From the NCBI GenBank assembly GCA_025998355.1, contig BNVV01000059.1, positions 1 through 8,044 of the forward strand: a stretch of 8,044 nucleotides of DNA, read 5' to 3'. Shown piece after piece: positions 1 through 6,043 of the stretch; the stretch's first letter is position 1, and every line of letters starts with the position of its first letter. Position numbers and translations under genes: made by a program. Origin of the DNA: Endomicrobiia bacterium (GTDB taxonomy: Bacteria; Elusimicrobiota; Endomicrobiia; Endomicrobiales; Endomicrobiaceae). A model generated the notes under the pieces. It was not told the DNA's origin. It made no database searches and saw nothing but the letters and a program-made list of their open reading frames with translations.

Positions 1-2
1 AA

Positions 3-434
3 ACACAAGATGTAGAGTCATCGAGTAGCGCGGCCGCGACGGAAACGATTGCTGTTCCTACTAGTGAGCCTTCCATAAAGGGAGATTCTGATGTTAGTAT
101 GGATTTAAAGACAGTGCATTTTGATTTTGATAAAAGTAATTTAACAAGTGCTGCATTGGAAACATTGAAAGAAAATGCTAAGTACTTGAAAGATAATTCC
201 GAGTTAAAGGTTACCATTGAAGGTCATACCGATAATAGGGGAACATCGGAGTATAATTTATCTTTAGGTCAGCGCAGAGCCACGAAAGTCAAAGAATATT
301 ATGTTAAGCTTGGAGTCGCAGGCGATAGAATCGAAACGACTTCTTATGGCCGCGAAAAACCTATAGATACGGATAATAATGAGTCTGCATGGTCAAAAAA
401 CAGAAGAGCAGAAACGAAAAAATCAACGAAATAA
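3..434 (+). CDS. pal: Pal, peptidoglycan-associated lipoprotein (3' part; start lies left of the window)
   Basis: Pal anchors the outer membrane to peptidoglycan and partners TolB in the Tol-Pal system. The frame is open from base 3 through the left edge, so the internal ATG at 99 is not the real start; the lipoprotein signal and linker lie outside. What is visible is a Ser/Ala/Thr-rich linker (bases 3-98) and then a complete OmpA-like domain: the strand VHFDFDK, the peptidoglycan-binding stretch GHTDNRGTSEYN, the helix SLGQRRA, and the closing NRRAE. These are the family signature, with TDNRG in place of the common TDERG. The protein ends in a short Lys-rich tail, KKSTK. The stop is 6 bases before the next start, consistent with one transcript with cpoB. 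Identification is firm; only the N-terminus is missing. Confidence 0.93.
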   Translation, partial: TQDVESSSSAAATETIAVPTSEPSIKGDSDVSMDLKTVHFDFDKSNLTSAALETLKENAKYLKDNSELKVTIEGHTDNRGTSEYNLSLGQRRATKVKEYYVKLGVAGDRIETTSYGREKPIDTDNNESAWSKNRRAETKKSTK

Positions 435-440
435 AAGTAA

Positions 441-1130
441 ATGAGAAAGGGCGGTTTTGTATTATTGTGTTTTGTTATTATGGCATCAGGTTTAGTAGGA
501 TGCGTGCCTGCGCATGTAGTTACAAGTTTGAAAAGCGAGGTGTCTCAACTACAAATACAGTATAGAGAACTCCAGCAAAATCATGCTGATTTATATGCAA
601 AAGTGGATTCTTCGTTAACGAATCTTGGTGCTCTTAATGCTTCAGTTCAAGATTTACAGGATAAGGTTTCCATATTAAATCAAGCTCCAAATTTAAATGA
701 GATGAAGGCAAAAGATGTTAAGGATGATTGTACGAAATCCGTTTTGCCTTCATCTGTTTATCAGAATGCTTATGGGGATTATTCAATGGGAAAATATGAT
801 ATTGCGTGCTCAGAATTTCAATCTTTCGTAGATAAATATCCAAATGCAGAACTTGCTCCGCAAGCGCAGTTTTATATGGGAGAATGTTATTATTCGCGCG
901 GTATGTTTGATAAAGCGCTTGAAGAGTATGATAAAGTAGAAGAACACTATAAAAGGTCGGACTTGGTGTCATCAGCAAGACTTAAAATGGCTATGTGTTA
1001 TGAAATGCTCGGCAAAAGTGATGAATCGTCAAGTGTTTTGTCGTCGATATTGAAAGATTTCCCCCAAAGCCCGGAAGCTTTAAGGGCAAAAGAAAAGATT
1101 AAAACAAATAGAAATGTTCAGACAAGATGA
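441..1130 (+). CDS. cpoB: CpoB/YbgF-type TPR protein of the Tol-Pal system, predicted lipoprotein
   Basis: A 229-residue periplasmic protein with the CpoB (YbgF) layout. Residues 1-20 form a signal peptide ending in LVG followed by Cys21, a good lipobox, so this version is probably lipid-anchored, whereas E. coli CpoB is soluble. Residues 27-80 are a heptad-like coiled coil (SLKSEVSQLQ, LQDKVSIL), matching the trimerisation segment of the family. Residues 105-215 hold about three TPR units (YGDYSMGKYDIACSEF, YMGECYYSRGMFDKALEEY, KMAMCYEMLGKSDES), each with the small and aromatic residues typical of TPR helices. In E. coli, CpoB couples Tol energy use to PBP1B during constriction; the same role is inferred from position next to pal and tolA. 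No strong Shine-Dalgarno is visible 6 bases after pal, suggesting translational coupling. Its last 17 bases overlap the next gene. Confidence 0.88.
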   Translation: MRKGGFVLLCFVIMASGLVGCVPAHVVTSLKSEVSQLQIQYRELQQNHADLYAKVDSSLTNLGALNASVQDLQDKVSILNQAPNLNEMKAKDVKDDCTKSVLPSSVYQNAYGDYSMGKYDIACSEFQSFVDKYPNAELAPQAQFYMGECYYSRGMFDKALEEYDKVEEHYKRSDLVSSARLKMAMCYEMLGKSDESSSVLSSILKDFPQSPEALRAKEKIKTNRNVQTR

Positions 1131-1959
1131 CTTTTTACCGTACTTAGTATTTTCGATACTCTTGCATATTTCGATTCTTTACCTTGCCTCGTATAATAAA
1201 AAAAATCATGTTTATTTGACTTCTCCTATAGAAGTTACTTTTTATTCTTCATCGCGGCAAACGTCGAATCAGTCAATTTCGGAGCCTTCGTCAGGCTATA
1301 ATCAGAAAACATCACGGCAACTGTCGGGTCAACCAGCGTCGGAGACTTCTGCAGGTCATGATGTGGAAACGACTGCTTCACAAACAAAAGAAGATATTGT
1401 CATAAAAAGAGATAATCAAAAAAAATCAACAAAAGAAAAATCAAAAATCCAAACAAAAAAAGCAACTACGCAGTCTGTAAAACAAATTGCTAGAAACCAA
1501 ACCGGAACCGGAAAAGGAAGTTCTTCAAGTGGTAACGGTAGCAGTATTGAAACTTTTCGGTCCGCTGGTAACGGTAGCAGTATTGAAACTTTTCGATCTG
1601 CAGGTTCGTTATTATCACCCATGGGCGCAGGTTCGTTATATGGAAAACCCTCTTTCGATACTAAGAATTTTAAATATTCTTATTATGATGATCAAATAAC
1701 AAGAAAGGTTTATAGTAATTGGAGATGGGCCGATTATGGTGGTAATCTTAGAGCTGTTGTTTATTTTAGAATCAACAGAGACGGGACGGTACATAATGAT
1801 ATTTCAATCAAGGAATCGTCAGGTAATAGTGAATTTGATGAAGGTGTTTTAGGTACGATACGCAGAACGGCTTCTTTTCCTGAATTACCTGAGTATTATA
1901 ACGAGGAATCAATAGGAGTTTTTTTTGAATTTAATTTTGATTCGATAAAGATGCTTTAG
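1114..1959 (+). CDS. tolA: TolA/TonB-like energy transducer with C-terminal TonB domain
   Basis: A 281-residue inner-membrane-anchored periplasmic protein. Residues 7-26 are one membrane helix carrying Ser14-x3-His18, the SxxxH motif by which TonB and TolA contact ExbD/TolR. Residues 40-180 are a Ser/Gln/Lys-rich linker with a KKSTKEKSKIQTKKATTQ patch and a duplicated 12-residue unit at 140-163. Residues about 188-272 are a TonB-type C-terminal domain: YSNWRW, VVYFRINRDGTV, IKESSGNSEFDEGVL, IRRTASFPELP, VFFEF. Placement between cpoB and tolB makes TolA the likely role, but the sequence alone cannot exclude TonB. The start overlaps cpoB by 17 bases and is fixed by the membrane helix. The last residues, NFDSIKML, look like read-through of a duplication joint: a second, more consensus-like copy of the C-terminus lies just downstream in another frame. 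Confidence 0.85.
   Translation: MFRQDDFLPYLVFSILLHISILYLASYNKKNHVYLTSPIEVTFYSSSRQTSNQSISEPSSGYNQKTSRQLSGQPASETSAGHDVETTASQTKEDIVIKRDNQKKSTKEKSKIQTKKATTQSVKQIARNQTGTGKGSSSSGNGSSIETFRSAGNGSSIETFRSAGSLLSPMGAGSLYGKPSFDTKNFKYSYYDDQITRKVYSNWRWADYGGNLRAVVYFRINRDGTVHNDISIKESSGNSEFDEGVLGTIRRTASFPELPEYYNEESIGVFFEFNFDSIKML
1531..1602 (+). repeat. 36-bp tandem repeat (two units) in the tolA linker
   Basis: Units 1531-1566 and 1567-1602 are in frame and encode GNGSSIETFRSA twice. They differ at only three bases near the 3' end of the unit. A shorter echo follows: the string GCAGGTTCGTTAT occurs twice in 1600-1640 and encodes the AGSL pairs. Being in frame, the repeat only lengthens the flexible periplasmic linker. 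Confidence 0.95.
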
Positions 1960-2038
1960 ATGCAATACGCAGAGTGGCTTCTTTTCCTGAATTACCTGAG
2001 TATTATAACGAGGAATCAATAGGAGTTTTTTGAATTTA
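1834..2038 (+). repeat. Direct duplication of the tolA C-terminal coding end (copies 1834-1933 and 1941-2038)
   Basis: The two copies are offset by 107 bases. From 1858/1965 onward they are nearly identical, with two substitutions and a T-run of 8 in the first against 6 in the second. In the 24 bases before that they differ at seven sites, all of them transitions (C/T or A/G). Copy 1 is inside tolA; copy 2 follows its stop codon. The offset is not a multiple of three, so copy 2 is out of frame with tolA. Confidence 0.93.
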
Positions 2039-2055
2039 AATGGTTTAGGAATTAA
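1941..2055 (+). pseudogene. Detached second C-terminus of a tolA/tonB gene, frameshifted
   Basis: Read from 1941, this encodes FDKDALDAIRRVASFPELP and onward to GVF, then meets TGA at 2031. If two T are restored in the T-run at 2026-2031 it continues as FEFKWFRN and stops at TAA 2053-2055. That is a complete, natural-looking end of a TonB-type domain, arguably closer to the family consensus (ALDAIRR) than the copy now used by tolA. It has no start and no N-terminal part. It may persist because its end supplies the Shine-Dalgarno of tolB (AGGA at 2047-2050). Confidence 0.75.
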
Positions 2056-2058
2056 ATA

Positions 2059-3375
2059 ATGAAAAAAATATTTCTTTTTCTTTCGATTGTCGTATTTTTT
2101 ATTTTGCCATGCTACGCTCGGAGTAATATTTATTTGTCTATTTCGGCTACAGGAAATAGATCCGATATTGCGTTGGAACATTTTGTACCGGCCAATAAAA
2201 ATGAAAATACTTTAAAGTTTGCAGGTATTTTAAGAGGAATAATAGAAAATGATCTCATTCTTTCAAGATATTTCAATATAATACAGACAACGCCTGAAGA
2301 TTCCAGAATACAGGCAGTGTCGGTGTCTAAAGATCCCGAACTTGCTCTTAAGGAAAAATTGCTTTCTTGGAAAAAGAAAGGCGTTTCGGCGCTTCTTACG
2401 GGTACCGTTGCAAATAATGGTGATAATCTTATTCTTGAAGTAAAAATGATTGATGTTGTTACAGGTGAGACTATATGGAATCATAAATACAAAAATAAAT
2501 CTTTAAACCACAGATATCTAGCTCATGAAGCAAGTGATGAAATTATCAAAAGATTTACTGGAGAGATCGGTATAGCTCGTTCAAAGATAGTTTTTGTAAA
2601 TGATAGCACAAGATTTAAAGAATTATATATTACTGATTATGACGGATACAATCTCCGCCGACTGACAAAAGATAATAAAATAAATATTCTTCCAAAATGG
2701 TCTACGAATGGAGATCAAATAATTTACACAGGTTATTTGCGCAATAATCCTGATTTGTTTGTTTTAAATCTTACAAAGAACAAGAGAAGTATTATTTCAA
2801 AATATCAAGGACTTAATGTAACAGGGATATTTGCCCCTGATGGTAAAAAAATACTTCTTACTTTATCAAGAGAGAAACAACCTAATTTATACTTGATAAA
2901 TACCTCAGGTGAAATACTTCAGCAAGTAACAGTTGGCCCATGTATTGATACAAGTCCGTCGTTTGCTCCAAACGGACAGGAGATAGTGTTTATTTCGGAC
3001 AGATATGGAAATCCGCAGCTATATATAATGAATATTGACGGTGGAAATGTAAGGAGACTTACAACAAGTGGTTCTTGCGACTCCCCTGCTTGGTCTCCAC
3101 GTGGTGATAAAATTGTTTTCACTATGCGTCAGACAAGGGGAAGCTATGATTTGTATGTTTATGATTTATCTACGGCTATAATAACAAAACTTACAAGCAA
3201 TCAAGGAAATAATGAAAATCCTACGTGGTCTCCAGATGGCAGGTTTGTTGTATTTTATTCAAACAGATCAGGTAAAGGTGAAATTTATGTAATGGCTATT
3301 GACGGATCAGGAACAAGAAAGCTTGTGGAAATTCCAGGAATATCTTACACTCCATCATGGTCGCCAGTTTTATAG
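2059..3375 (+). CDS. tolB: TolB, periplasmic beta-propeller of the Tol-Pal system
   Basis: A 438-residue secreted protein, about the family's usual length. Residues 1-20 are a signal peptide (MKK, a hydrophobic core of about 14 residues, cleavage after CYA). Residues about 21-170 form the N-terminal alpha/beta domain, with ILRGIIENDLILSRYFNI and the LLTGTV and WNHKY strands typical of TolB. From about 175 to the end there are six PD40/WD40-like blade motifs with the x-W-S-P-D-G core: PKWSTNG, IFAPDGK, PSFAPNG, PAWSPRG, PTWSPDG and the closing PSWSPVL. TolB links TolA to Pal during outer-membrane constriction. AGGA at 2047-2050, 8 bases before the ATG, supports this start. No clear terminator hairpin follows the stop. 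Confidence 0.95.
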   Translation: MKKIFLFLSIVVFFILPCYARSNIYLSISATGNRSDIALEHFVPANKNENTLKFAGILRGIIENDLILSRYFNIIQTTPEDSRIQAVSVSKDPELALKEKLLSWKKKGVSALLTGTVANNGDNLILEVKMIDVVTGETIWNHKYKNKSLNHRYLAHEASDEIIKRFTGEIGIARSKIVFVNDSTRFKELYITDYDGYNLRRLTKDNKINILPKWSTNGDQIIYTGYLRNNPDLFVLNLTKNKRSIISKYQGLNVTGIFAPDGKKILLTLSREKQPNLYLINTSGEILQQVTVGPCIDTSPSFAPNGQEIVFISDRYGNPQLYIMNIDGGNVRRLTTSGSCDSPAWSPRGDKIVFTMRQTRGSYDLYVYDLSTAIITKLTSNQGNNENPTWSPDGRFVVFYSNRSGKGEIYVMAIDGSGTRKLVEIPGISYTPSWSPVL

Positions 3376-3905
3376 TCAATCAACTTCTGCACTAGTAAAT
3401 TTTGTTACTTTAAATTTTCGAGTTGATTTTGGCTATTTTGCAAGAGACAATATTTTGAAATATTTGCCAAATAAAACGGACGAAAGTTGGTTGGATAAGC
3501 GGACAGCCTTGAAAATAAAAATTGCGGTGGTGGTGATTATGGTGGTTTTCATGTTGATTGTATATAGCTAAATTACTTGAAGTTGCGCCGTAAAGAATAA
3601 GAAGATATACTCATCTATTAAGCTGCGAGATGGTGCAATTCCAAATGATTTGGCTATAGTAAACAACTTAAACAATGGCATTACATATACCTTAATCTTA
3701 ATACTTTTACCAATCTTTCATGAAAATCTTATATACTGAAGGCGCTATCTTTCTATTTTCTTTTATATCAATACTTAAGTTGGTTTACTTGCAGCGCAGT
3801 TTATGGGTAAGTCAAAAAAAGTAGGTGTAAAGAAAATTTTCTCTTACCTGCGCTTGCGCGGATCAGAAATCTAATGTTTGTAGGCAATTTTTATACGGAG
3901 TAGCA
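3376..3905. other. 530-base stretch without an intact gene; probable decayed coding DNA
   Basis: No frame here has both a credible start and family motifs. Three stretches look like remains. The frame through 3380-3571 ends in a hydrophobic segment, AVVVIMVVFMLIVYS. The frame from about 3578 to 3739 reads CAVKNKKIYSSIK then RDGAIPNDLAIVNNL, which has the spacing of a transposase C-terminus (R-x-G-x-x-P-x-x-L-A-I) but is too short to assign. A 23-codon ATG frame at 3803-3874 has no Shine-Dalgarno. An inverted-repeat cluster lies at 3793-3854. No convincing terminator for tolB is visible. Confidence 0.55.
3793..3854. repeat. Nested inverted repeats upstream of the PHP gene
   Basis: GGTAAG at 3806-3811 pairs with CTTACC at 3843-3848, and just outside them GCGCAG (about 3794-3799) faces CTGCGC (about 3848-3853). 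Inside the loop, AGAAAATTTTCT at 3831-3842 is a perfect 12-base palindrome. The structure lies 52 bases before the PHP start codon. No T-run follows, so it is not a normal terminator; it could be an operator, an RNA leader structure, or chance in decayed DNA. Confidence 0.4.
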
Positions 3906-5243
3906 ATGAAATATTTAAATACGTTTGGTTTATTGGCAATCTGTTTATGTTTAATAGTAGGGTCAAATATTATTTTCTATTCTCCAATACATCTTTATGA
4001 TTTAATTACCGGACTTCAACCTGCAGACTTTTCAATAACATGGCCTGGAATAAGAATCTTTATAGAGCCTTTTTATTCTTTTGCATTTTATATTCTTGCT
4101 TTAAATAGAGATTTTTACAAACCTGTTGTAATTTCATGGATTTTATGGGTTTTGGGAGTTGTTTTTGTTTACTGCTTAATTTATAAGAAAAGTGTAAAAC
4201 AGATGTTAGTAAATATGGCTTACTCCGTTATGATTCTTTTTACGGTGTTTTCTTTTGTAGCTTTAATTCCAATCCCTGGTCCCAAACTTGAAAAACCTAA
4301 AGGATATATTGCAGTTGATATACATTCGCACACGCTCAGATCTCATGATAATGTCGCTCCTGAAAGTATAAGTTTGAAAGCTCATTTATGGCAGGGTTTT
4401 GATGCTTTTTTTAATACTGAACATAATCATTCCAAGGGGTTTTTGACATTTCCAGCTGATACAAGATATAAAATAGTTTATCCTGGGATGCAGATGCGAA
4501 CGAAAGATGGAGTTTCCGTTGTTCTTCTTTCTCAAAAAGAATTTAATGGCTATGATTATGAAAATATGTTTCTTGAAGATCTTATAAAAAAGGCGCATGA
4601 AAATAATATGTTTGTTGTGATGCCTCATTGGTGGAAGTGGCACGAGTATACTTTTGCGAAACTCAAAGATATTGGTATAGACGGTTTTGAAATATACAAT
4701 TGCGGGTATAGGTATTTTGACAAAAATGAACAAAAATCCATGATAAGTTTTGCAAAAGAAAATAATTTGACAATGTTTGGCGTTACGGATTGGCATGGCT
4801 GGGGATATATGTCTGACGTTTGGACTGTTTTTGAAGGCAATACTTTGGAAAATATAGAGATACAGCTTTTGAAAAAGCCCAAAACAAAAGTGCTTTTATA
4901 CAGAGGGGAACAATCGGGATCCATTATAAGATTTATTTTTGAACCTTTCTATGCTTTTTATTATTATATAAGCAATGTAACTTTAAAATATCTAATATCA
5001 TTTACGATCTGGATTATAGCAGTGTTTTTAATTTTTAAAAGTCGTTTTTTTAAGTATATAAAAAAATATTTGCCAGTTTTTATGGCGGTAGTTTGTGTTC
5101 TTGTAGCCATTTACTTTTGTATAATCGTAAGAGCATTTATCGATACAAATACAATCGTAATGAAATCTGTGATACCTGCTTTGGCGGGATTTTGTGTATT
5201 ATGGCTTATTTTGTGTAAGAGCAACAACAACAATTGTTTGTGA
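3906..5243 (+). CDS. Multi-pass membrane protein with central PHP-type metallo-hydrolase domain
   Basis: A 445-residue protein with membrane segments at about 5-25, 48-66, 73-93 and 99-123, a soluble domain at about 133-320, and three more segments at about 341-377, 388-410 and 420-437. The soluble part is a PHP domain: D138-x-H140-x-H142 with H147, E172-H173-N174 (the TEHN motif), H241 in MPHWW, and D295-W-H297 in GVTDWHGWGY. These are the usual metal ligands of PHP phosphoesterases. The ligand-position Glu of the GxE motif is Gln196 here. The membrane modules on the two sides resemble each other (RIFIEPFYSFAFYI against RFIFEPFYAFYYYI). The substrate is unknown, and which side of the membrane the domain faces cannot be read from the sequence. 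GGAG at 3897-3900, 5 bases before the ATG, fixes the start. It is followed after 14 bases by a CNB-domain gene, probably one operon. Confidence 0.8.
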   Translation: MKYLNTFGLLAICLCLIVGSNIIFYSPIHLYDLITGLQPADFSITWPGIRIFIEPFYSFAFYILALNRDFYKPVVISWILWVLGVVFVYCLIYKKSVKQMLVNMAYSVMILFTVFSFVALIPIPGPKLEKPKGYIAVDIHSHTLRSHDNVAPESISLKAHLWQGFDAFFNTEHNHSKGFLTFPADTRYKIVYPGMQMRTKDGVSVVLLSQKEFNGYDYENMFLEDLIKKAHENNMFVVMPHWWKWHEYTFAKLKDIGIDGFEIYNCGYRYFDKNEQKSMISFAKENNLTMFGVTDWHGWGYMSDVWTVFEGNTLENIEIQLLKKPKTKVLLYRGEQSGSIIRFIFEPFYAFYYYISNVTLKYLISFTIWIIAVFLIFKSRFFKYIKKYLPVFMAVVCVLVAIYFCIIVRAFIDTNTIVMKSVIPALAGFCVLWLILCKSNNNNCL

Positions 5244-5257
5244 GAAAAGGAAAACAT

Positions 5258-5713
5258 ATGTTAAAAGGGCTATTTAAATTTTTACTTATTGATGATGTTT
5301 TAAAAAAAGATATTATTTTTTTGAAAAAGATTACTTTGTTTCAAGGATTATCGGATAGGTCTTTGGCAAGGATAGCTTTAATCGTATTTAAAAAAACTTA
5401 TCTTTCAGGCGAAAAAATTTATGAAAATCGTCATGAGGCAAAAGTTGTTTACATAATTAAAAACGGTCAAGTTAAGCTGACAGGAGAAAATTTGAGTAGG
5501 GTTGCAGAGTCTGAAGATTTTTTTGGAGAAATATCTCTAATAGGAAATCATAATCATGATTGCGATGCTGTTGCTTTAAAAGAAAGTGAACTGTATCTTG
5601 TTTATCGTGTTAAATTTGAAGATGTAATCGAGTCTGATAGTAAAGCCGGTTTAATAATAATGAGAAACCTTACCTCTTTGTTTGTAACAAGACTGAATTG
5701 TTCTAAATTTTAA
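5258..5713 (+). CDS. Stand-alone cyclic-nucleotide-binding-domain-like protein
   Basis: A 151-residue protein consisting of a short N-terminal helix region (1-25) and one CNB fold (about 25-140) as in Crp/Fnr sensors. Visible family features are LFQGLSDRSLARIA, then YLSGEKIYENRHEAKVVYIIKNGQVKL, and the phosphate-binding-cassette start FFGEISLIG at 88-96. The Arg that contacts the cyclic phosphate in cAMP-binding members is absent (NHDCDAV where PRTATV-like residues are expected), so it may bind another ligand or none. There is no helix-turn-helix, so it is not a complete transcription factor. A TTG in the same frame at 5234 would overlap the PHP gene, but the ATG at 5258 with AAGG 7 bases upstream is the better start. 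The 14-base gap to the PHP gene points to co-translation and a shared task. Confidence 0.75.
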   Translation: MLKGLFKFLLIDDVLKKDIIFLKKITLFQGLSDRSLARIALIVFKKTYLSGEKIYENRHEAKVVYIIKNGQVKLTGENLSRVAESEDFFGEISLIGNHNHDCDAVALKESELYLVYRVKFEDVIESDSKAGLIIMRNLTSLFVTRLNCSKF

Positions 5714-5727
5714 TTGTTAAACTATTG

Positions 5728-5747
5728 CCCCACAGCAAGCTGCGTGG
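5728..5747 (+). repeat. REP-like hairpin, left copy of an inverted pair
   Basis: CCCCACAGC (5728-5736) and GCTGCGTGG (5739-5747) pair at seven of nine positions around an AA loop. It begins 15 bases after the CNB gene's stop and is not followed by a T-run, so it is an imperfect terminator at best. The same sequence recurs in inverted orientation at 5975-5999. Confidence 0.7.
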
Positions 5748-5967
5748 AACCACTTGTAGTACAATTAGGCTATGGAAACGCTTAAAAGACGGACAGCATA
5801 GCGCATATAAGAGATATACTATCTTTTGTACGCCCATAAGTATAAGAGAAGCTATATTTGGGAATTTAGAGCGTTGTAATAGCCTACAAATAACAAAATA
5901 ACAAAAGAAATTTAGTAACGCTTGCGAACATAGAGTTTAAGCAAGAACAATTACAGCTCTTCAATTT

Positions 5968-6002
5968 CCTCCGCTGATACCGCGCGTCTTGCTGTGCGGA
6001 GG
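5968..6002 (-). repeat. REP-like hairpin, right inverted copy
   Basis: CCTCCGC (5968-5974) and GCGGAGG (5996-6002) form a perfect 7-bp stem. On the minus strand, 5999-5975 matches 5728-5752 at about 19 of 25 bases, including the core ACAGCAAG. The two copies therefore face each other about 220 bases apart, as in paired REP (BIME-like) sequences or the ends of a small mobile element. It ends 41 bases before the next gene's start. Confidence 0.7.
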
Positions 6003-6043
6003 TTCATTTAAATTTGCCTCCAAGACAAAGAATAGGAAAAACA

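Larger units (their letters stand above)
5714..6043. other. 330-base stretch without an intact gene, bounded by REP-like hairpins
   Basis: Apart from the inverted pair listed separately, the inside (5748-5967) has no complete gene. One frame is open from about 5760 to 5905 and reads KDGQHSAYKRYTIFCT then PISIREAIFGNLERC before a stop, without a start codon or recognised motif. It may be a scrap of a lost gene. No convincing promoter for the downstream membrane-protein gene was found. Confidence 0.5.

Noticed and set aside
29..38. CGCGGCCGCG palindrome in AT-rich DNA
   Set aside because: It lies in the coding Ser/Ala linker of pal and encodes an Ala run; no sign of a site function.
99..434. 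ATG at 99 as the start of pal
   Set aside because: The same frame is open upstream to the window edge and the lipoprotein signal is missing, so the true start is outside.
1919..1935. Programmed frameshift at the T-run of tolA to reach the second C-terminus
   Set aside because: Shifting by -1 or +1 at the run meets a stop within a few codons, so the second copy cannot be reached.
3299..3571. 90-codon frame overlapping the end of tolB
   Set aside because: Its first third is tolB read in another frame and it has no start after tolB; only the hydrophobic tail is curious.
3803..3874. 23-codon Lys-rich frame before the PHP gene
   Set aside because: No Shine-Dalgarno, no family motif, and it overlaps an inverted-repeat cluster; it could be chance.
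4386..4924. Minus-strand frames opposite the PHP gene
   Set aside because: Antisense shadows of a well-supported gene, without motifs or start signals.
5728..5747. Hairpin as a rho-independent terminator of the PHP-CNB operon
   Set aside because: No T-run follows and an inverted copy exists at 5975-5999, so a repeat element explains it better.
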